In this document: one piece after another, positions 16,678 through 24,846 of the stretch
How the letters are laid out: every line of letters begins with the position of its first letter
Position numbering within the stretch: the stretch's first letter is position 1
Assembly (NCBI GenBank): GCA_963677695.2
Contig: CAXXUJ010000002.1
Span: forward strand, 186,001 to 250,000
Direction of reading: 5' to 3'
Length of the DNA stretch: 64,000 nt
Source: SABI01 sp963677695
Lineage (GTDB): Bacteria; Spirochaetota; Spirochaetia; Sphaerochaetales; Sphaerochaetaceae
Made by a program: the position numbers and the translations under genes
The notes under the pieces: model-generated
Seen by the model: the letters and a program-made list of their open reading frames with translations, nothing else
Told to the model about the DNA's origin: nothing
Database searches by the model: none

Positions 16678-17973
16678 ATGTTGAAAAAAATCACATTGCT
16701 CTTAGTGGTACTTATGGTATCAACGACTCTGTTTGCTCAGGGTGCTCAGGAAGCGGAGACCTCAGGTCCTGTAAAACTGACCTACCTCTGTGCCAGCGGT
16801 ACTGACGAAACCCAGGCTTCGGTCATGGCTGACGCATTCATGGCGGCTAACCCCGATGTTATAATCGAGATCGAAACAAGACCAGGCGGAGGCGATGGAG
16901 ACAATATCGTCAAGACACGTCTTGCAACCGGCGAGATGACAGACCTTTTCTATTACAATGCAGGATCACTGCTGCAGGCACTCAATCCCTCAAAGACTCT
17001 CGTTGACATAGCTGATCAGCCTTTTATGGCAAATGTTGATGATGCATTCAAGATGACTGTTGCACAGGGTGACGCTGTATACGGTATCCCCAACCAGACC
17101 GCAATGGGCGGCGGTATGCTCTACAACAAGAAGATCTACAGAGACCTCGGTCTTGAAGTACCTGAAACATGGGCAGAGTTCGCAGCAAACAACGAAAAGA
17201 TCAAAGCTGCAGGCATCACACCCGTTATTGGTACCTTCGGTGACTCATGGACAGCACAGCTCTTCGTTCTTGCCGACTACTACAATGTACAGGCAGCTTA
17301 CCCCACATTTGCAGAAGACTACACAGCAAACAAAGCTAAGTACGCTGACATTCCTGCAGCAATGGCAGGATTCAGCCACCTTGAGGAAGCGTACAAAAAG
17401 GGCTGGTACCAGTCAGGCTACGAGACTGCTAAGTACGATCAGGGACTTGAAATGCTCGCAACAGGAAAGGGCGCTCACTACCCGATGCTCTCTTTCGCAC
17501 TTACCGCTATCCAGGAAGGCTGGCCCGAAAATATCGATGATATCGGTTTCATGGCTCAGCCCGGTACAAGTAAAGATGCATACGGTGCAACCATCTGGAT
17601 GCTCAGTGCAAACTACATCCCCAAGACTACAACAGGCGCAAAGCTTGATGCAGTCCTCCGTTTCTTCGAATTTGTTGTTTCTCCTGAAGGCGTAGCAGCA
17701 ATGAGCGCAGGCTTCCCCCCATCAGGTCCCTACCTGATCAAGGGTGCTGAACTCCCCGAAGACGTTCTCGGTGCTGTGAAAGATATCAAGGGATATATCG
17801 ACTCAGGCGCATCAGCTCCTGCTCTCGAGTTCCTCTCACCCGTCAAGGGTCCGAGACTCGAACAGTTCTGTGTCGCTGTCGGTACAGGCCAGATGTCCCC
17901 TGCTGACGCAGCTGCCAACTACGACAAGGATGTCGTAAACCAGGCAAAGCAGCTCGGACTCCAGGGCTGGTAG
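16678..17973 (+). CDS. CUT1-type sugar ABC transporter substrate-binding protein
   Basis: A 431-residue periplasmic solute-binding protein (family 1). The signal peptide MLKKITLLLVVLMVSTTLFA ends before QGAQEAE. The mature part shows LKTRLATGEMTDLFYYNAGSLL, GIPNQTAMGGGMLYNKKIYRDLGLEVPETWAEF and a C-terminal SPEGVAAMSAGFPPSGPY, all typical of oligosaccharide-binding proteins. A strong AAAGGAG precedes the start. Given its place between rhaA and a rhamnosidase, the ligand is probably a rhamnose-containing sugar. A 12-bp hairpin after its stop may protect this message and give it excess over the permeases. Confidence 0.93.
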   Translation: MLKKITLLLVVLMVSTTLFAQGAQEAETSGPVKLTYLCASGTDETQASVMADAFMAANPDVIIEIETRPGGGDGDNIVKTRLATGEMTDLFYYNAGSLLQALNPSKTLVDIADQPFMANVDDAFKMTVAQGDAVYGIPNQTAMGGGMLYNKKIYRDLGLEVPETWAEFAANNEKIKAAGITPVIGTFGDSWTAQLFVLADYYNVQAAYPTFAEDYTANKAKYADIPAAMAGFSHLEEAYKKGWYQSGYETAKYDQGLEMLATGKGAHYPMLSFALTAIQEGWPENIDDIGFMAQPGTSKDAYGATIWMLSANYIPKTTTGAKLDAVLRFFEFVVSPEGVAAMSAGFPPSGPYLIKGAELPEDVLGAVKDIKGYIDSGASAPALEFLSPVKGPRLEQFCVAVGTGQMSPADAAANYDKDVVNQAKQLGLQGW

Positions 17974-17992
17974 AATCCAGACACATTATCTT

Positions 17993-18020
17993 ACATCTCC
18001 CGCTGAAAAGCGGGAGATGT
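17993..18020 (+). other. 12-bp hairpin between binding protein and permease genes
   Basis: ACATCTCCCGCT, a GAAA tetraloop and AGCGGGAGATGT form a perfect 12-bp stem 20 bases after the binding-protein stop. No T-run follows directly. Such structures in ABC operons stabilise the upstream message or attenuate the downstream genes. Confidence 0.75.
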
Positions 18021-18045
18021 ATGTATCTTCACACAGGAGTTCCCT

Positions 18046-18924
18046 ATGAAAAAAAGATCCGGCCAGCAGACGCTTCTTAAGAATTATCCTAACTGGTTCT
18101 ATCTTCCGGCAGTCATCACCTTTGCCATCTTCTTTGTATGGCCGACCCTGTCAAGCTTTTATTACAGCCTGACAAGGTGGGACATATTCAGTGCGACCTT
18201 CATCGGTCTTGATAACTATATCCAGTTCCTCTCTGACCCGATGCTTTCAATCGGTCTCAAGAATACGTTTATCTACGGGTTCCTCACCAGTCTTCTCAAG
18301 ACAGCGATCTCGCTGCCCCTTGCAGTGCTGCTCACCTCGGGAATCAGATTGAAGGGTTTCTACCGTTCGATCGTTTTCTTCCCGGTTCTGGTGAACACGA
18401 TCGCTGTGGGTATCACCTTCTCGATCCTGATGCAGCCCAATATCGGTATCTTCAATGTGATTCTCCAGAGTATCGGACTGCAGCAGATCAACTGGCTCGG
18501 TAATCCAAAGCTCGCTCTCTACTCGGTCATCTTCGTTGACGTATGGAAAGGGGTGGGGATTGCAACGGTTATCTTCATGGCAGGGATTCTCGCCATTCCA
18601 ATGGACTACTTCGATGCAATGAAACTGGAAGGCGGATTCTGGATCCGTTTCCGTCATGTTATCATTCCTCTGGTAAGAAACTCCACCTTCACCGTCATTC
18701 TTCTTTCGTTCATCAGCGGTCTGAGAACGTTCGATCTGATATGGGCGATGACAGGAGGCGGTCCAGGCTTCGCCTCCGACGTTTTGACGTCAGTTATCTA
18801 CAAACAGTACCAGGCAGGCTTCTACGGGCTCTCCACTGCAGGTAACGTTATTCTCTTCATCATCGTGACCCTTCTAGCGTTCCCGATGAGAAGCTACTTC
18901 AACTCAAAGGAGATCGAACTATGA
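18046..18924 (+). CDS. Sugar ABC transporter permease, MalF type
   Basis: A 292-residue inner-membrane permease with six hydrophobic segments. The N-terminal part YLPAVITFAIFFVWPTLSSF and the binding-protein-dependent transport motif around residue 190-210 (DYFDAMKLEGGFWIRFRHVIIP, the EAA loop) place it in the CUT1 MalF/UgpA group. The EAA loop contacts the ATPase, which is not encoded nearby; such systems usually borrow a shared MsmK-like ATPase. Its stop overlaps the next permease start by 4 bases. Confidence 0.93.
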   Translation: MKKRSGQQTLLKNYPNWFYLPAVITFAIFFVWPTLSSFYYSLTRWDIFSATFIGLDNYIQFLSDPMLSIGLKNTFIYGFLTSLLKTAISLPLAVLLTSGIRLKGFYRSIVFFPVLVNTIAVGITFSILMQPNIGIFNVILQSIGLQQINWLGNPKLALYSVIFVDVWKGVGIATVIFMAGILAIPMDYFDAMKLEGGFWIRFRHVIIPLVRNSTFTVILLSFISGLRTFDLIWAMTGGGPGFASDVLTSVIYKQYQAGFYGLSTAGNVILFIIVTLLAFPMRSYFNSKEIEL

Positions 18925-19757
18925 TGGGTAAAAAACGTATCGGTTCCTTTGCAAGCAATGCCATTGTATTCGTTGCCCTTTCGGCAGTCTTCATCTTCCC
19001 CTTCGTCTATATCATTCTGATGGCATCTAAAAACACACAGGAAGCTGCAAATCTGAGCATGGCTCTCCCTTCTCAGAACATGATGCTTGAAAACCTGAAG
19101 ACGGTTATCGCATTTCGTGATTATGAAATGTTCAGAGCTCTCTACAACTCGACTATCTTGACGCTCTGTTCAATTTCACTTGTGGTGATATTCGCTGGTC
19201 TTTTCGCCTTCGTCGCACAGAGAAGAAATGATCGAATAGCTACCATCCTCATGGGACTTCTCGCTGCAGGCCTGATGATTCCCCCCGCGGTCGTACCGAC
19301 CGTCTTTCTGCTGAGAAGCCTCCATATCTACAAGACCCTCTTCGGTATGGTGATGATTGATGTGGCACTGTTCATGCCGTTTGCCACGATCATTTTCAGG
19401 ACAGCGATGACAAGCATCCCGAGAGAGCTTGATGAAGCTTCCTACATCGACGGAGCAGGACCCCTGGACCTCTTCTTCAAGGTGATACTCCCTCTGCTGA
19501 AACCTGCGGTTGTTACAGTTGTTGTCACGAACTCGGTGAATATCTTCAATGACTTCGTCGGACCTCTCTACTTCCTCCCCGGAGCAAAGAACGTGACCGC
19601 ACCTCTGACTCTCTACAACTACATCAGTATGTTCAAGACCGAGTGGAACCTTCTGTTCGCTAACGTTCTTGTTGTTAGTATCATCCCTCTCCTTATCTTC
19701 ATTTTCTTCCAGCGTCAGCTGGTATCTGGAATGATGGGTGGAGCAGTGAAAGGGTGA
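18921..19757 (+). CDS. Sugar ABC transporter permease, MalG type
   Basis: A 278-residue permease with six membrane segments, partner of the preceding gene. The EAA loop PRELDEASYIDGAGPLDLFFKVILPLLKPA lies at about residues 165-195 and is the MalG/UgpE form. An ATG doublet at 18921/18924 offers two starts three bases apart; the first overlaps the upstream stop. A 150-base gap separates it from the rhamnosidase. Confidence 0.93.
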   Translation: MMGKKRIGSFASNAIVFVALSAVFIFPFVYIILMASKNTQEAANLSMALPSQNMMLENLKTVIAFRDYEMFRALYNSTILTLCSISLVVIFAGLFAFVAQRRNDRIATILMGLLAAGLMIPPAVVPTVFLLRSLHIYKTLFGMVMIDVALFMPFATIIFRTAMTSIPRELDEASYIDGAGPLDLFFKVILPLLKPAVVTVVVTNSVNIFNDFVGPLYFLPGAKNVTAPLTLYNYISMFKTEWNLLFANVLVVSIIPLLIFIFFQRQLVSGMMGGAVKG

Positions 19758-19909
19758 TTCTGAACCTGTGAAATCAGCGGGAGATAAGGATAAGGCATTA
19801 ATTGCGAACCTTGTCTCCTTTTCTATTCTATATCCTGATTCTTCTGTTTTTTTCTTATCGTCTGAACCCGCTTTACAGAGGAACACGGAATACCAAAGGA
19901 GTAATAGCT

Positions 19910-22579
19910 ATGGCTATGGTAACAAAACTTTCAATCAACTATTCAGATGCTGCTGCGGGAATCACAGAGTCTCCTCAGTTCTCCTGGATCATCGACTCAT
20001 ACTTCAGAAACTGCGTGCAGACAAAGTACCAGCTGCAGGTTTCAGAGGATATGGAATTCTCCTCAATCCTTATCGATACCTCTCTCATCGATAGCGATGC
20101 CTCCTCACAGGTGAAAGTCGCTGACTTCACCCCCTCTCAGGGTCATATCTATTACGTGAGAGTCCGTGTCGAGACTGTCAGTGACGGAGAGAAGAATGCC
20201 CTGAGCGCCTACAGTGAACCTGCGAAGATCATCGGAGGTCTGAAAGATCCCGACCTGCTCAAAGAGTTGTTCATTACCGCAGAGAGCGAAGATGATATCA
20301 AGAAAGCGCCTGGTACCTATGTGAGAAAGGAATTCACAGCCGATAAGGAGATTGCCCGTGCCGTGGTCTATTCGACTGCTCAGGGTAACTACCAGCTGTT
20401 CCTCAATGGAGAAAGGGTGAGTGATGATGAACTTGCTCCGGGGTGGACAACCTATGACGAACGCCTTCTCTACCAGAGCTATGATGTGACTGATATGGTG
20501 AGAAGAGGCAAAAACGCGATCGGAGCGCACCTCGGTGCAGGCTGGTACAAATCAACGATCAGCTTCCTCATGATCCATAACTACTACGGTGATTATGCAG
20601 GGCTTTCCCTCTCTATGGAGATCACCTATACCGATGGTACCAGGCAGACAGTTGTCAGTGATGAGTCCTGGAAGGGAGACTACTCTCCTGTTCTCAACGC
20701 ACAGCTCTATGACGGAGAGACCTATGATGCCAGAATGGAACAGTGCGGATGGGATAGTGCGGGATTCGATGATTCAGCGTGGAAAGCCGTTGTCTCAACA
20801 CCCTGTACCTCAAAGCGTATCGAGGCTCAGGTAGCTTCTCCCGTACGACTCCATGAGTACATGGCACCGAAACTTGCATTCACCACCCCGAAGGGGGAGA
20901 AGGTGATCGATTTCGGTCAGAACATGTCGGCCTTCCCTGAGATCACAGGTCAGGGAAAAGAAGGCGATACGATAGTGATCAGAATGTTCGAGGTGCTCGA
21001 CAAGGATGGAAATGTCTACACTGATAACCTCAGACGTGCTGAGCAGCGTATCACCTACACGATCAAGGATGACAAGCCGTTCACCTTCCGACCCCATTTC
21101 ACCTTCTGGGGTTTCCGTTTCATCCTCGTTGAAGCATTCCCCGGCAGGGCCGACCTCGATAACTTCAGGGCTTATGCTATCTATTCCGATATGGCGAAGA
21201 CAGGAAGTTTCACCTGTTCAAATCCCGATCTCAACCAGCTGCAGCACAATATCGAATGGGGACTGAAGAGCAACTTCGTTGATGTTCCCACTGACTGTCC
21301 TCAGCGTGATGAACGTCTCGGATGGACCGGTGATGCACAGATCTTCTGCCGAGCAGCCAGCTTCAACGTGAACTCCTATGCGTTCTACTCGAAATGGCTT
21401 CGTGACCTCTATCTCGATCAGACCCCCGAAGGGGGCGTCGGTCACGTCATTCCCGACATGCTCAACAAATATCCGTTTGACAACTGGCTTCTCAACAAGG
21501 GAACCCACTCTGCAGCGGCCTGGGCCGATGCGGCTGTGATCAACCCCTGGGTGATGTACCTGACCCATGGCGATACAGAGATTCTGGAACGCCAGTGGGC
21601 GAGCATGAAAGGGTGGATCGATTTCATGAAGAACCACTCTGAAGGAAATATCTGGAACTACAAGCTCCAGTTCGGTGACTGGGTCGCTCTTGATGCAGAG
21701 GAGGGAAGCTACTTCGGTGCGACTCCGAATGATCTTACCTGTACCGCCTACTACGCCTATTCAACCGATCTCTTTGTGAAGATCGCCCGCGTACTCGGAA
21801 AAGATGATATCGCAGCTGAGTATGAGAAACTGCAGAAGGAGGTCGTGAAGAGCTTCAGGGAAGCCTTCTTCACTTCCGATGGAACGATGACGGCTCAGAC
21901 ACAGACTGCCCACATCCTTGCCCTCCACTTCAATCTTGTTCCAGATGCCTACAGGGCACAGACACTTGCAAGACTGAAGGAGCTCCTTGCTGCAGAGAAC
22001 GGCCACCTGGTGACAGGGTTCGTCGGCACTCCCTATTTCTGTCATGCGCTCAGCGCGAACGGCGCACTTGATGAGGCCTATGACCTGCTTCTCAAGGATG
22101 ACTTCCCTTCCTGGCTCTACCAGGTGAAGAAGGGAGCGACAACTATCTGGGAACACTGGGACGGTATCAAACCGGACGGTTCTATGTGGTCTCCCGATAT
22201 GAACTCCTTCAACCACTACGCCTACGGTGCTATCGGTGAGTGGCTGTACCGGGTTGTCGCAGGACTTGAGATCGATGAAAGCGCCCCTGCCTACAGGCAC
22301 AGTATCATTGCGCCGAGAATCGGCGGTGAACTGCAGTGGGTGGAAGGTTCCTTCACCTCTATCTATGGAGAGGTAGCCTCTTCCTGGAAGGTGGAAACAC
22401 GTAAGGGGGTAAAGAGCGTCACGCTCAAGGCAACGGTTCCTGCCAACACCTCTTCCACTATCCGTCTCATGGACGGCGCGAAGGTTGTGGATGGTGACGG
22501 GATTGAGTTCAAGGCTGTGGACGGCACTTTGGAAGGAGAGGTAGGCTCAGGTACCTATACCATTCGCTACACGCTCTGA
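19910..22579 (+). CDS. Alpha-L-rhamnosidase (GH78)
   Basis: This 889-residue glycoside hydrolase removes terminal alpha-L-rhamnose from glycosides. Domains in order: an N-terminal beta region with a fibronectin-like stretch (about 1-120), the RhaM N domain (AGWYKSTISF near 205-214), a jelly-roll domain (FDFGQNMSAFPEI, FRPHFTFWGFRF), the alpha/alpha barrel and a C-terminal beta domain. The acidic motif DCPQRDERLGWTGD at 462-475 is the family catalytic signature, and WEHWDG and NHYAYGAIGEWLY follow in the barrel. ATG 19910 has AAAGGAG 8 bases before it and gives a cytosolic enzyme. The frame is open upstream to a TTG at 19802 that would add a hydrophobic segment (FLFYILILLFF). It ends the rhamnose gene block. 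Confidence 0.93.
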   Translation: MAMVTKLSINYSDAAAGITESPQFSWIIDSYFRNCVQTKYQLQVSEDMEFSSILIDTSLIDSDASSQVKVADFTPSQGHIYYVRVRVETVSDGEKNALSAYSEPAKIIGGLKDPDLLKELFITAESEDDIKKAPGTYVRKEFTADKEIARAVVYSTAQGNYQLFLNGERVSDDELAPGWTTYDERLLYQSYDVTDMVRRGKNAIGAHLGAGWYKSTISFLMIHNYYGDYAGLSLSMEITYTDGTRQTVVSDESWKGDYSPVLNAQLYDGETYDARMEQCGWDSAGFDDSAWKAVVSTPCTSKRIEAQVASPVRLHEYMAPKLAFTTPKGEKVIDFGQNMSAFPEITGQGKEGDTIVIRMFEVLDKDGNVYTDNLRRAEQRITYTIKDDKPFTFRPHFTFWGFRFILVEAFPGRADLDNFRAYAIYSDMAKTGSFTCSNPDLNQLQHNIEWGLKSNFVDVPTDCPQRDERLGWTGDAQIFCRAASFNVNSYAFYSKWLRDLYLDQTPEGGVGHVIPDMLNKYPFDNWLLNKGTHSAAAWADAAVINPWVMYLTHGDTEILERQWASMKGWIDFMKNHSEGNIWNYKLQFGDWVALDAEEGSYFGATPNDLTCTAYYAYSTDLFVKIARVLGKDDIAAEYEKLQKEVVKSFREAFFTSDGTMTAQTQTAHILALHFNLVPDAYRAQTLARLKELLAAENGHLVTGFVGTPYFCHALSANGALDEAYDLLLKDDFPSWLYQVKKGATTIWEHWDGIKPDGSMWSPDMNSFNHYAYGAIGEWLYRVVAGLEIDESAPAYRHSIIAPRIGGELQWVEGSFTSIYGEVASSWKVETRKGVKSVTLKATVPANTSSTIRLMDGAKVVDGDGIEFKAVDGTLEGEVGSGTYTIRYTL

Positions 22580-22594
22580 TGACCAGGTGTTTCC

Positions 22595-22624
22595 TTCAGG
22601 CGGCTTTGAAAAAAGCCGCCTGAA
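22595..22624 (+). terminator. Hairpin terminating the rhamnose block
   Basis: A perfect 13-bp stem (TTCAGGCGGCTTT with AAAGCCGCCTGAA, loop GAAA) begins 16 bases past the rhamnosidase stop. No T-run follows, so it may act as an end-protecting structure or inefficient terminator. Confidence 0.65.
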
Positions 22625-22657
22625 ACATCTAACAGGGCATCGCTGCACCTTTTTTCT

Positions 22658-22686
22658 TTGAGAATCACAACACTAGCTGTTATGAT
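22658..22686 (+). promoter_or_regulatory. Promoter of the TspO-like gene
   Basis: TTGAGA, a 17-base spacer and TATGAT (five of six at both boxes), ending 7 bases before ATG 22694. No ribosome binding site is present, consistent with a leaderless message. Confidence 0.6.
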
Positions 22687-22693
22687 AAGAACT

Positions 22694-23512
22694 ATGAAGA
22701 AGCAAAAAGAGGAAGTGCCGAGGTCAAGAATTGTCCTTCTCATATTGAACACCATCACGCTTGCGCTGACGTTGACAGTGAATGCCCTTGCTGTGACGCT
22801 TCCCCTGAACGGAATCAGAACCGATGAGATCTCCGATCTCTACGGTAACCTGTTCGTCCCTTCAGCTCAGACATTCTCTATCTGGGGAATCATCTATCTC
22901 CTGCTGATCATCAACCAGATCTATCAGTTCTCGGTGGTTAGAAGTAGTGAAAAAGGAGCGATCATAGAACATACAGGAATCCTTTTCATCCTTGTTCATC
23001 TTGCTAACACCCTCTGGATGCTCAGCTGGCACTATCTGTACATCTACCTTACAACAAGTTTCATCATCATGCTTCTTCTGCTCATAGCCCTTGCCTTTCT
23101 CTACAAGAGAGCTCAGGAAACCTGCGAAGAACTCAGTGAGCGCATGCTTATTCTCTTCCCTGTGTCTGTTTATCTTGGATGGATCATGACAGCGACCGTG
23201 GCAAATGCGACAGCTCTCCTCACCACGATCATTCCCGAGACCTACAAGCTCTACCAGGTTCAGATCACCATAGGGACACTTATCGGTGTCGTCCTTCTGT
23301 ACGTGTTCGTTTCACTTCACCAGAGAGATATATGGATCCCAGCGGTGGGCATATGGGCGGTGTACGGAATCTACAGCAGACAAGCGACCGAGGGCCTCTA
23401 TCCCTCGCTCACCCTCTCTTCCCTGATTGGCATAGCAGTTATCGCACTGGCAATTGTCGTCACCCTCGTCCTGAAGGGGAGGAACGCCTCGATAGAGGAT
23501 GAACTGTTCTGA
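22694..23512 (+). CDS. TspO/MBR-related membrane protein
   Basis: A 272-residue protein with seven or eight hydrophobic segments. The N-terminal half resembles the longer tryptophan-rich sensory protein (TspO/MBR) relatives of Firmicutes: LPLNGIRTDEISDLYGNLFV followed by PSAQTFSIWGIIYLLLIINQ. The C-terminal half has SVYLGWIMTATVANATALL, as in the same group. TspO proteins bind porphyrins and influence stress and sensing, but the role of this extended form is not established. I chose ATG 22694, placed by its promoter; 22682 in the same frame falls inside the -10 box. It ends in a short acidic tail. Confidence 0.7.
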   Translation: MKKQKEEVPRSRIVLLILNTITLALTLTVNALAVTLPLNGIRTDEISDLYGNLFVPSAQTFSIWGIIYLLLIINQIYQFSVVRSSEKGAIIEHTGILFILVHLANTLWMLSWHYLYIYLTTSFIIMLLLLIALAFLYKRAQETCEELSERMLILFPVSVYLGWIMTATVANATALLTTIIPETYKLYQVQITIGTLIGVVLLYVFVSLHQRDIWIPAVGIWAVYGIYSRQATEGLYPSLTLSSLIGIAVIALAIVVTLVLKGRNASIEDELF

Positions 23513-23883
23513 TCCTGTTTTCTTGTGATAGCTGATCATATCCTCATTGCCTTTCAACCGTCGTTCTGTTCAATCTTTTCTCTCACCTCTATAGAATTTC
23601 CACCCATTGCAGGAGCCTCATGTTACCACATGCCATTAGGCAAAATTTTCCTTATATGCCTTGGAGGCTCTGCAGTTGAACTGCCGAATTATTCCCCCTG
23701 TATAGAGGATGAATTTGTTAGAATCCTGTTAAAATATGGGGTTATAAATATATTATATGAAAATAATTAAATCATGCATGCTAAACGTATGTATGCAAAA
23801 AACTTCTACCATCGGTTGACAGGGGGTAAGGTTATCTCTTACCATGGAGAGTATAAATCTTAATATGATAGGAGAAAATTGAT
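23513..23883. other. 371-base intergenic region, no gene recognised
   Basis: The left part has no RNA gene or coding frame I could support. One open frame at 23525-23770 has no ribosome binding site and no familiar sequence. The AT-rich right part holds the proX promoter. Confidence 0.6.
23816..23845 (+). promoter_or_regulatory. Candidate proX promoter with overlapping inverted repeat
   Basis: A perfect TTGACA at 23816, an 18-base spacer and TACCAT at 23840. GGTAAG (23825) and CTTACC (23838) form a 6-bp inverted repeat across the spacer and -10 box, a possible operator for osmotic or other control. Confidence 0.5.
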
Positions 23884-24834
23884 ATGAAGAAACTGATAAT
23901 TTTATTCATGGTGTTATGTATGACTGCCGGTGCTGTGTTCGCAAACGGACAGGCGGAAACCAGCGTTACAACCGTCACCTTCGGTGATGTTTCTTGGGAC
24001 TCTGTTCAGGTTCATAACAGGATTATGGCCTTCATTATAGAAAATGGTCTTGAAGGGTACAAAGCGGATTTCATCCCCGGTGATACCCTCCCGATCCTCA
24101 ACGGTCTTTCACAGGGCGATGTAGATGTGGATATGGAATCATGGCACTCAAACTTCATGGACGTCTATGATAAGGCGATTGCTGCCGGCAGTATCATCGA
24201 CCTCGGTCAGAATATGCCGGACGCACCCCAGGCATGGTGGGTTCCCCGCTATATGGTCGAAGGTCCCGATGCCCCAGCCCCCGATCTGAAGACGATCAAG
24301 GATCTCCCCAAATACGCCTCCCTTTTCACTGACCCTGAAGACAAGAGCAAGGGAATTATCTACGGCGGTGTGGCAGGATGGTCACAGTTCGCAAGATCAG
24401 AAGAGATGTTCGCTGCAGCTGGTCTTGAAGATACTTACAATCTCGGAGTCGCAGGAAGCGGAGCTGCTCTTGCAGGTACGATGGTCGGTGCATACGAGAA
24501 AGGCGAAGGCTGGGTAGGATACTACTGGGCACCTACAGCCGTTCTCGGAAAACTTGACATGGTCGCCCTGGAAGATTCTTTCTGGCCGACTTCTCTTGTC
24601 AATATCCTGGTGAATTCAGAGCTTCCCGAGAAAGCTCCCGAGGTTGTCGCAATCCTGAAGAAATACCATACCAGCATTGATGATAACAATGAATTCCTGA
24701 GAATGATGTCTGATAATGACTGGACCACTGAAGAGACTGCAATATGGTTCCTGAAGAACAAGGAAGCTGTGTGGTCAACCTGGGTTGATGCCGATGTGAA
24801 GGCAAAGGTCCTCAGCGCACTGGAGTCAAAATAA
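23884..24834 (+). CDS. proX: Glycine betaine/proline ABC transporter substrate-binding protein
   Basis: A 316-residue periplasmic protein of the OpuAC/ProX family. A signal peptide (MKKLIILFMVLCMTAGAVFA) precedes NGQAE. The mature protein shows VTFGDVSWDSVQVHNRI, LSQGDVDVDMESWHSNF, PQAWWVPRYMVEG and EGWVGYYWAPTAVL. The conserved Trp residues fit the aromatic cage that binds quaternary ammonium compounds. AGGAG lies 8-9 bases before the start. It begins a three-gene operon with ATPase and permease; the solute is most likely glycine betaine, proline betaine or choline. Confidence 0.9.
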   Translation: MKKLIILFMVLCMTAGAVFANGQAETSVTTVTFGDVSWDSVQVHNRIMAFIIENGLEGYKADFIPGDTLPILNGLSQGDVDVDMESWHSNFMDVYDKAIAAGSIIDLGQNMPDAPQAWWVPRYMVEGPDAPAPDLKTIKDLPKYASLFTDPEDKSKGIIYGGVAGWSQFARSEEMFAAAGLEDTYNLGVAGSGAALAGTMVGAYEKGEGWVGYYWAPTAVLGKLDMVALEDSFWPTSLVNILVNSELPEKAPEVVAILKKYHTSIDDNNEFLRMMSDNDWTTEETAIWFLKNKEAVWSTWVDADVKAKVLSALESK

Positions 24835-24846
24835 ACAGAGGAAGGT

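Noticed and set aside
22595..22624. Hairpin as an insertion-sequence end
   Set aside because: It is a single copy in the window, sits just past a stop codon and has the form of the other end-of-operon hairpins.
23525..23770. 81-residue open frame before proX
   Set aside because: No ribosome binding site, no familiar sequence and poor composition; treated as intergenic.
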